In this document: positions 14,241-20,131 of the stretch, piece after piece | How positions within the stretch are numbered: the stretch's first letter is position 1 | How the letters are laid out: every line of letters starts with the position of its first letter | DNA from: Bacteroidota bacterium | GTDB lineage: Bacteria; Bacteroidota; Bacteroidia; Flavobacteriales; Weeksellaceae | Direction of reading: 5' to 3' | Assembly: GCA_023458415.1 (NCBI GenBank) | Contig: JAEWZO010000001.1 | Span: 1 to 20,131 of the forward strand | Length of the DNA stretch: 20,131 nt | Position numbers and translations under genes: made by a program | The notes under the pieces: model-generated | Database searches by the model: none | Seen by the model: the letters and a program-made list of their open reading frames with translations, nothing else | What the model was told of the DNA's origin: nothing

Positions 14241-15464
14241 ATGCTGCTGAAAAAATCTTTACTACAAGGAAATCAAACAATTGAAATAAGCGGTTCGAAG
14301 AGCATTTCGAATCGTTTATTGATTTTGAAACAGCTCCATGAAAATATCATTATTGAAAATCTTTCCGATTCGCAGGATACTGAAGTGCTGCAGAACGCGC
14401 TGAATTCTGATTCAGAAACGATCAACATCCATCATGCCGGTACAGCCATGCGCTTTCTTACAGCCTATTATGCTATCCAGGAAAACCGCACTGTTATACT
14501 TACCGGATCTGAAAGAATGAAGCAACGGCCGATAAAGCCACTTGTGGATGCGCTTCAGATTTTGGGAGCCGAAATTGACTACGTAGAAAAAGAAGGATTT
14601 CCGCCATTGAAAATTACAGGTAGAAAATTCACAAAAAATTCGGTTACTATTCCGGCAAACATTTCAAGTCAGTTTATTACGGCGTTAATGCTGATCGGAA
14701 TAGCTCTTGAAAAAGGTATTCGAATCAAACTTTCCGGGAAAATAACTTCATTTTCATATCTGGAAATGACACTGAAAATTCTGAACAATTTGGGATTCTC
14801 AGCAAAACTACATCACAACGTTATTGAAATTGAAAACGAGTTTCAAAGCGAAAAGAAATCGCAGATTGTAAAATTTGTGGTTGAAAGCGATTGGAGCTCC
14901 GCTTCATATTTCTATTCATTTGCAGCTTTGGGAAGGGAAAACATCAACCTGAAAAGTTTCCGAACGCATTCTCTTCAGGGAGATTCTGTACTGAAAGAAA
15001 TCTATTGGAATTGTTTCGGAGTGAACACCATTTCGGGATATGAAGGCAATCAGATTTCTCTGATGCCCGAACAATTTATATTTCCGGAGAAAATTTCGCT
15101 CGACATGAATAACTGTCCGGATATTGCACAAACGATTTGTGTAACTGCAGTAGCGTTAAAAATTCCATTTCATCTAACCGGCCTCGAAACTTTGAAAATC
15201 AAAGAAACCGACCGTCTTTTAGCCTTGAAAAAGGAACTGTACAAAATTGGCTGTAATACCGAAATCACTGAGGATTCTATTTTTTCAACCGGTTTTTTTG
15301 AACCATTGGAAGATATTTCGATTTCAACTTACAACGATCACCGGATGGCGATGAGTTTCGCGCCGTTTTGCCTCATAAAGGAACTAAACATAGAAGACGA
15401 AAATGTCGTAGAAAAATCGTATCCCAATTTCTGGAACGACATTGAAAAAATCTTAATCAATTAA
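14241..15464 (+). CDS. aroA: 3-phosphoshikimate 1-carboxyvinyltransferase (EPSP synthase)
   Basis: The enzyme joins phosphoenolpyruvate and shikimate 3-phosphate to make EPSP, the penultimate step to chorismate. Motifs are SGSKSISNR (17-25) with the substrate-binding Lys20, Ser21 and Arg25, HAGTAMRFLTAY (65-76), ISSQF (141-145), and KETDRLLALK near the C-terminal third. The usual Pro after AMR is Phe72 here, a variant common in Bacteroidota. The protein has 407 residues, slightly shorter than the E. coli enzyme. The start abuts the MazG-like stop codon with no gap. Chorismate leads to prephenate, a cosubstrate of the TrhP-type enzyme encoded nearby, though this is only a metabolic link. Confidence 0.96.
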   Translation: MLLKKSLLQGNQTIEISGSKSISNRLLILKQLHENIIIENLSDSQDTEVLQNALNSDSETINIHHAGTAMRFLTAYYAIQENRTVILTGSERMKQRPIKPLVDALQILGAEIDYVEKEGFPPLKITGRKFTKNSVTIPANISSQFITALMLIGIALEKGIRIKLSGKITSFSYLEMTLKILNNLGFSAKLHHNVIEIENEFQSEKKSQIVKFVVESDWSSASYFYSFAALGRENINLKSFRTHSLQGDSVLKEIYWNCFGVNTISGYEGNQISLMPEQFIFPEKISLDMNNCPDIAQTICVTAVALKIPFHLTGLETLKIKETDRLLALKKELYKIGCNTEITEDSIFSTGFFEPLEDISISTYNDHRMAMSFAPFCLIKELNIEDENVVEKSYPNFWNDIEKILIN

Positions 15465-15468
15465 AAAA

Positions 15469-16257
15469 ATGACAATCATAATAACGGGCACTTCCGCAGG
15501 AATTGGTTTTGTTTTAGCCGAGCATCTTGGAAAAAAAGGTCATCGCGTGTACGGAATCAGCCGAAGACAGGTTCAGTCAGAATATTTTAAATCAGTTTCA
15601 GCAAACATTACAGATAATAATCAAGTTTTAAACGCTGTCGAGGAAATTCTAAAAACTGAAAACAGCATTGATGTTCTCATTAATAACGCCGGAATGGGTA
15701 TGGTTGGCTCGGTTGAAGATTCCACAAAGGAAGATATCATCAAACTTTTCAACCTAAATCTTGTGGGTTCTGTACAGATGATGAGTGCAGTTTTACCGGT
15801 AATGCGACAAAACAAATCAGGGAAAATCATAAATATTTCCAGCATCGGTTCAGAAATGGGACTGCCTTTTCGCGGATTTTATTCAGCTTCTAAATCTGCG
15901 TTGGACAAAGTAACAGAAGCGATTCGCTACGAAGTTTCGGGATGGAATATCCAGGTCACAGCACTTCATTTGGGTGATATCAAAACGAATATCGCAGAAA
16001 ACAGGGTGAGAACAGAAGTTTCAGAACCTTACAAAATAACTTTTGAAAAAATTCATCACCTTATGAACAGTCATGTAGATGATGGAATAGAACCAATTGA
16101 AGTTGCAAATTACATAGAAAAGCTGATTGAGAAGAAATCCTGGAAAGCACATTATTACTTTGGAAAATTCGGGCAGAAAATTGGCGTTCCCTTGAAATGG
16201 ATTTTACCACAGAATTTCTATGAAAGTCTGATGAAAAAATACAATAAACTGGACTAA
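15469..16257 (+). CDS. Short-chain dehydrogenase/reductase (SDR)
   Basis: The 262-residue protein is a classical SDR with a Rossmann fold. The cofactor motif TGTSAGIG is at 6-13, NNAG at 72-75, and the catalytic residues are Ser125, Tyr138 and Lys142 (YSASK at 138-142). Arg32 and Arg33 after the second strand (SRR) suggest a preference for NADP(H). The C-terminal tail (PLKWILPQNFYESLMKKYNKL) resembles that of SDRs acting on hydrophobic substrates, but the substrate is not identifiable. It starts 4 nt after aroA and ends 6 nt before the barrel-protein gene. Confidence 0.92.
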   Translation: MTIIITGTSAGIGFVLAEHLGKKGHRVYGISRRQVQSEYFKSVSANITDNNQVLNAVEEILKTENSIDVLINNAGMGMVGSVEDSTKEDIIKLFNLNLVGSVQMMSAVLPVMRQNKSGKIINISSIGSEMGLPFRGFYSASKSALDKVTEAIRYEVSGWNIQVTALHLGDIKTNIAENRVRTEVSEPYKITFEKIHHLMNSHVDDGIEPIEVANYIEKLIEKKSWKAHYYFGKFGQKIGVPLKWILPQNFYESLMKKYNKLD

Positions 16258-16263
16258 ATTCTG

Positions 16264-17889
16264 TTGAAAACTGAAAGGTTCTTTTTGAAAAAGTTTTATT
16301 GGCTCATATCGGTTTTCATTTGTGCGTATTTCAGTGCACAGAACCACGAATTTTGGCTTACCGATATTTCTACTCAGGAAAGAACTGTTGTGAAGGATTC
16401 CGCAGCAGCCGTAAAATTTCTGGATTCGCTTTCGCAGAACAATTACTATTTAACCTCGCTCAAAAATGTAGAAAAAGACAGTGCGAAAACGGTCATTCTA
16501 TACGATAAAGGTCCGAATTTCAGTAACGCAGATGTAACTCTTGATCCGGAAATCGCTCAATCAATTAAAGCGGAACCAAATTTCACCACAAAAAATCTGG
16601 ATTCTTTAAAAAAGGAAATCAATCTTCACTTCGTAAAGCAGGGGTATCCTTTCAATAGGGTAACATCTAAATTTCTAGGGATGAATAACGGAGTTCCTGA
16701 AGTAAAACTTTCGGTTACGAAAACTGAAAAAAGAACAATTGACGGTTTTGTTTTCCGCGGTTATGAAAAAATCCCGGCCAGGTTTGTGAAAAATCTTGAA
16801 AAAGAATTCCGCGGGAAAACCTACGACGAAAGAAATCTTTCCTTAATCAGTCAATCTTTGCAGAATCACCCTTTTGTATTACTTGACCGGCCTCCGCAAA
16901 CCCAGTTCACTAAAGATTCAACGCATATTTATCTATTCACTCAAAAGAAAAAAGCAAATACTTTTGACGGAATTATTGGCTTTGGAAACGACAAGGATGA
17001 AAAATTTTCGTTTAACGGAACTTTAAATGTAAATTTTCGCAACATCTTCAATGGTTTTGAAGATTTGAATCTCTATTGGCAAAGAAATCCGGACCGCGGA
17101 CAAACTTTTGATCTGAAAACAGATATTCCGTATTTGTTTAAATCCAATATCGGAACCAACATCAACGTAAATATTTTTCGGCAGGATTCAACTTTTGCTA
17201 CGGTACGCTTTATTCCGGCTCTTTATTACAACATCAGTAACCGACAGAAAGTAGGTTTGCGTGGGACGGTGGAAAGTTCTAGTGTTATTGACAGTCTGTT
17301 TGTACAGGGAAAAGATTACAGCAAGAGCGGAATTGGTGTGTGGTACAACTATACTGAACCTTCGGAAGTAGCTCTTTTTCTGTATAAAACAAGAATTGCA
17401 GCCGAATCGGATTTACTGAAAGTTAATTATACCGAAGCCGGAACAAAATCTTCGCAAATGCGTTTTATGGCTTTTGCTGAACGTAATTTCCATCTTAAAG
17501 GCAACCATTTTATGAATGTAAAAGCTGAAGCGGCACTGTTGAATTCTGATGAGGAAATTACCGGAAATGAACTTTTCCGCTTTGGCGGTTGGAACTCGCT
17601 GCGAGGATTTAATGAAAATTCCTTAACGGGTGAGTTTTATGTTCTCTCGGGATTAGAATACCGTTATTTGATTGGTGAAACAGCGTTTTTCGACACCTTT
17701 GCGCAGTATGCTCAACTCAACAACAGTTCGTTCGACAGAAAACCGAAACTGTACAGTTTTGGTGTCGGTTTTAATTTTATGCTTCCGGTTGGTTTAATGA
17801 GTTTTCAGATCTCGAACGGTAATGAGTTCGGGCACAGTATTCGGTTTGGAGACACAAAAATCCATTGGGGGATATTAACCAGGTTTTAG
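16264..17889 (+). CDS. BamA/TamA-like outer-membrane protein (Omp85 superfamily)
   Basis: A signal peptide is followed by a POTRA-like periplasmic part (about 105-230) and a C-terminal beta-barrel (about 235-541) ending in Phe. The segment FRFGGWNSLRGF (438-449) contains the Arg-Gly-Phe of loop 6 that defines the Omp85 superfamily. At 541 residues it is shorter than BamA and closer to TamA-like proteins. Likely roles are insertion of outer-membrane proteins or transport across that membrane; it is probably not the essential BamA. Two TTG codons could start translation: 16264, or 16285, which gives the compact signal peptide MKKFYWLISVFICAYFSAQ and may be the true start. It is the last gene of the five-gene operon, and its stop codon overlaps that of the gene on the opposite strand. 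Confidence 0.88.
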   Translation: MKTERFFLKKFYWLISVFICAYFSAQNHEFWLTDISTQERTVVKDSAAAVKFLDSLSQNNYYLTSLKNVEKDSAKTVILYDKGPNFSNADVTLDPEIAQSIKAEPNFTTKNLDSLKKEINLHFVKQGYPFNRVTSKFLGMNNGVPEVKLSVTKTEKRTIDGFVFRGYEKIPARFVKNLEKEFRGKTYDERNLSLISQSLQNHPFVLLDRPPQTQFTKDSTHIYLFTQKKKANTFDGIIGFGNDKDEKFSFNGTLNVNFRNIFNGFEDLNLYWQRNPDRGQTFDLKTDIPYLFKSNIGTNINVNIFRQDSTFATVRFIPALYYNISNRQKVGLRGTVESSSVIDSLFVQGKDYSKSGIGVWYNYTEPSEVALFLYKTRIAAESDLLKVNYTEAGTKSSQMRFMAFAERNFHLKGNHFMNVKAEAALLNSDEEITGNELFRFGGWNSLRGFNENSLTGEFYVLSGLEYRYLIGETAFFDTFAQYAQLNNSSFDRKPKLYSFGVGFNFMLPVGLMSFQISNGNEFGHSIRFGDTKIHWGILTRF

Positions 17890-18206
17890 GTGGTTTGAAT
17901 GGGAAAATGAGCGAAATCCTCTTCGATTTTTTCAACAATCTGATTTGGGATTAATTTTTCGAATCTTCTTCTTTTGAAACGCGGCTCCAATGTCTTATAA
18001 ATTCCTTTTATATTACGAGTAGAAATCATAGGGTTTACAATTTCTTCTAATAAAACACTTGGATCGTCATTTGGGTAATCATAATCGATTTTTATTTCGC
18101 GGATTGTATAAATTTCTCCTTTTACAGGAAAATATCTTAGAGCTTTCATAGCATGCTCATCAAAAAAATCGTCAATACAGACCACAGAATCACCTGGAAG
18201 AAACAT
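17886..18206 (-). CDS. Conserved hypothetical protein of 106 residues
   Basis: No domain with a known function is recognised. The N-terminal part has short strands: GDSVVCIDD (5-13), KGEIYTIREI (29-38) and PSVLLEEIVNP (49-59). It then has a basic stretch, EPRFKRRRFEKL (74-85), and an acidic tail. The pattern KGxxYTIREI...VLLEEI is familiar from small Bacteroidota proteins and suggests an SH3-like beta-barrel (inference). There is no signal peptide, so it is expected in the cytoplasm. Its stop codon (17886-17888) is staggered over that of the barrel-protein gene on the other strand. A -7 box lies about 25 nt before the ATG. Confidence 0.75.
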   Translation of the reverse strand: MFLPGDSVVCIDDFFDEHAMKALRYFPVKGEIYTIREIKIDYDYPNDDPSVLLEEIVNPMISTRNIKGIYKTLEPRFKRRRFEKLIPNQIVEKIEEDFAHFPIQTT

Positions 18207-18231
18207 AAATCTAACTTTAGATACAATAAAA

Positions 18232-18239
18232 CAAAAATA
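18232..18239 (-). promoter_or_regulatory. Candidate -7 box for the 106-residue protein gene
   Basis: On the minus strand TATTTTTG fits TAnnTTTG and predicts a leader of about 20 nt. The nearest TTTG upstream is only 11 nt away, so no standard -33 element is assigned. Confidence 0.4.
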
Positions 18240-18266
18240 TTGGTTTTCATCAAATAAATGATAAGT

Positions 18267-18297
18267 AAAACACCCTTAAAAAAGGGTGTTTTTTTAT
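18267..18297. terminator. Terminator hairpin between the small hypothetical gene and the T9SS cargo gene
   Basis: AAAACACCCTT (18267-18277) pairs fully with AAGGGTGTTTT (18282-18292) around AAAA, followed on the plus strand by more T. On the minus strand the T run is four bases. It can end the minus-strand cargo transcript and also plus-strand read-through from the barrel-protein operon. Confidence 0.8.
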
Positions 18298-18310
18298 ATC
18301 GCAATTAAAA

Positions 18311-19831
18311 TTATTTCTTAATAAATCTTTTAGTGGTAGTATTTCCGGTTTTGTCTGTTAGTTTAATCAGATAAACTCCAGGAGCTAATTGATTGGTTTT
18401 TACGGTAGAATTATCGCCTGAAACCATAACCAATTAACCGTCTGCTGAGAAAACTTCTGCTTTCTGAACATTCATCCCTTTTACATTTACTTCAACAGTT
18501 GCAGGGTTAGGATAAAGCGAAACATTATTCAGTCCGTCAGCTTCAGAAATACCTAATACACCAACATTGAGTGAATAATCTTCTATCTGTCCGTACAGAC
18601 CTCCAAAACATGGATCGTCGAAATTTGCAGGAACCTCGTAATTACCGTAATCTTTCTTAACACGCATTCTGGTTGTACCAGGAAGAGCTTCTGCAGGAAC
18701 GGTAATATCTCCAAACGCCTGTATGCCATCTAAACCTGTTGAAGAGAAAACAGACACCGATCCATCCGTGAAATAAGATTCTCCAGCGTCACTAAAATTC
18801 CCGTTCTGATTCCAGTCAATAAATACAGCGAAATAATTATTGTGACCTCCTTCCGTATTTCCTTCTAATGTCATCAGATAAGTTTCTCCTCTCGATACAT
18901 TTCCTGTAATATCAATAAAGTTCTCGTGTGCAGCAACTTCACTACCTTCGGCAGGCGAAGAATTGTCGATTCCGGCGAAAACCACCTTTGTAACTGGTTC
19001 TGTTAAATATTGGAAACTTAGCGGACCACAATACGGCGGGAATGGATTAGAACCAGTAGAAAAACTGAAAACTTGGCATCCCGCAGATTCACCTGCTGCA
19101 TTAACACTTGACACTTTCCAGTAATACGTTGTATTTTCTTCCAATCCAGAAATAGTTGCCCAAGTGTCGTTTCCAGCGATGGTACCTAAAATTGTAGATC
19201 CGTCAACTTTATCTAAATATACATTGATTCCGGAAGGCAATCCGCCGGAAGTTGGTAGCGTCCACTCCAGCTTCAGATTACTGGTATAATCAATATTTGT
19301 TGCGCCGTTGGAAGGTGCAATAGGTGTTGGACATTCCGGAAGATCTGTCGCGGGAGCTCCACAAGTAACCTGCTTAGTTCTGAACTCTGATTCTGTTGAA
19401 CAATTTTCATCCAAATGATTGTAGAAACGTACTACTCCAGTAGATGTTGCTGTCCAGGTAACAGATCCTGTTCCGGTCGCATGAACTTCAGTACCAGCCT
19501 CGTCCGAGATAGTTATAAAATCCGGAACAGACGTTTCGAACGTGTAAGAAACTCCCGAAGTAACATTCAATAAAGTATATTCACCGGCAAAACTGTCTGC
19601 AGCCAAAACAGTAGTAGATCCATCACAAATTACCGATAAGGCATTTGGCGGCCAAGCTCCGCCTGTTAGACAACCGGTGCTGTTTGGCCGTCTCTGAGAA
19701 TCTGAAACAGAAATTTTTCCTTGCAGATCCTGTTCAGTAATCTTCTTAGACTGATAGTTGTACAAAGATTGAGCATTAAGATGTGTTGTGAGCGAGAACA
19801 AGCCAACTAATAGGAGAGAGATTCTTTTCAT
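18311..19831 (-). pseudogene. T9SS-secreted FnIII/GEVED protein with an in-frame stop in its sorting domain
   Basis: The uninterrupted part (18434-19831) codes 465 residues: a signal peptide (1-21), a Cys-containing beta domain (about 54-158), a fibronectin type III domain (about 168-260), a GEVED domain (about 265-424, ending GQIEDYSLNVG) and the beginning of a type A T9SS sorting domain (VSLYPNPA at 437-444). A TAA at 18434-18436 follows FSADG. The same frame then continues for 40 codons through LAPGVYLIKLTDKTG and ends KRFIKK at a second stop codon (18311-18313). That is exactly the remainder of a normal sorting domain, so full length would be 505 residues plus the stop. A single AAA-to-TAA change would explain it. 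Without its tail the protein should not cross the outer membrane. A sequencing error or read-through are the alternatives. It lies just downstream of an rRNA operon. Confidence 0.85.
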
Positions 19832-19868
19832 AGAAAAACTTTTTATTAGAAAAATTTAGATTTATACC

Positions 19869-19889
19869 TTCAATTCAAAATAAATTGAA
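19869..19889. repeat. Short inverted repeat upstream of the T9SS cargo gene
   Basis: TTCAATT (19869-19875) and AATTGAA (19883-19889) form a perfect 7-bp inverted repeat around 7 nt, about 40 nt before the start codon. It could be an operator or a leader hairpin. No good TAnnTTTG box was found in this intergenic region on the minus strand. Confidence 0.4.
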
Positions 19890-19951
19890 TAGTATTAAAA
19901 TAATCAAAATCACATCACTCGTAAATAAATAAATAATGCCGATCAAACATG

Positions 19952-19986
19952 AACCAGAATTGTTCAAATTGTTGAACAAACCAGAA
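19952..19986. repeat. Palindrome flanked by 8-bp direct repeats
   Basis: TTGTTCAA-ATTG-TTGAACAA (19960-19979) is a perfect 8-bp inverted repeat. It is flanked by direct repeats AACCAGAA at 19952-19959 and 19979-19986. It sits between the rRNA terminator and the T9SS cargo gene, and could be a regulator-binding site for that gene or the footprint of a small mobile element. Confidence 0.55.
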
Positions 19987-20003
19987 CACTTCGCAAATAA
20001 AAC

Positions 20004-20038
20004 AAAAAAAATCCTCATCAACTGAATGATGAGGATTT
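20004..20038 (-). terminator. Terminator of the rRNA operon
   Basis: AAATCCTCATC (20009-20019) and GATGAGGATTT (20028-20038) form a perfect 11-bp stem with an 8-nt loop. On the minus strand it is followed by a run of T, about 10 nt after the 5S rRNA end. Confidence 0.92.
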
Positions 20039-20048
20039 GAAAAAAAAC

Positions 20049-20131
<83 letters not shown>

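Noticed and set aside
14305..14460. AroA variant at the AMRF position as a sign of foreign origin
   Set aside because: Phe after AMR is, as far as I recall, usual in Bacteroidota enzymes, and base composition matches the neighbours.

Overview
The window looks like chromosome of a member of Flavobacteriia (Bacteroidota), most likely Weeksellaceae near Chryseobacterium or Kaistella. The signs are AT-rich intergenic DNA, many Bacteroidota-type -7 boxes (TAnnTTTG, several with a TTTG-like -33 element about 19-20 nt upstream), a type IX secretion (T9SS) cargo protein, lipoproteins with Cys-Lys-Lys after the lipobox, a zinc-free type B L31, and protein families that are typically bacteroidotal (GlmU-like protein, membrane-tethered regulator-like protein). 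The genus assignment is an inference from sequence style. No phage, insertion sequence, CRISPR array or tRNA was found; most of the region is ordinary core genome.

Layout, left to right. 1-92: 5' end of rpsL (-). 222-1598: a polytopic GT-C-like membrane protein (-), divergent from dps (+). 2282-3985: pncB (NAD salvage) and a YCII-domain lipoprotein (+). 3988-4066: an intergenic palindromic repeat. 4125-6394: rmuC and a SpoU/TrmH-type RNA methyltransferase, overlapping by 4 nt (+). 6456-6788: a small lipoprotein that is 45% alanine, built of heptads (-). 6992-8717: a single-pass membrane protein with a regulator-like cytoplasmic domain, overlapping a lipoprotein gene (+), with a perfect 19-bp palindrome at the predicted transcription start. 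8669-10719: a tight minus-strand cluster of a U32-family tRNA hydroxylase (trhP-like), a small 4Fe-4S ferredoxin and 5-formyl-THF cyclo-ligase; its last gene overlaps the preceding lipoprotein gene tail to tail by 49 bp. 10824-12334: a GlmU-like protein and ribosomal protein L31 (both -). 12523-17889: a five-gene plus-strand operon (beta-helix lipoprotein, MazG-like pyrophosphohydrolase, aroA, SDR oxidoreductase, BamA/TamA-like barrel). 17886-18206: a small conserved hypothetical (-). 18311-19831: a secreted FnIII/GEVED protein whose T9SS sorting domain is interrupted by an in-frame TAA (-). 20049-20131: the 3' part of a 5S rRNA with its terminator (-), the end of an rRNA operon.

Functional links. 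The ferredoxin beside the U32 protein matches the known need for a ferredoxin (YfhL) with YegQ/TrhP in wobble-uridine hydroxylation. Prephenate, also needed in that reaction, lies downstream of AroA, which is encoded in the next operon. The rpsL and rpmE promoters share 18 of 19 nt across the -7 box and start of the leader. The observations most worth follow-up are the broken T9SS tail, the palindrome-controlled membrane regulator/lipoprotein pair, the heptad Ala-rich lipoprotein and the dispersed palindromic repeat.
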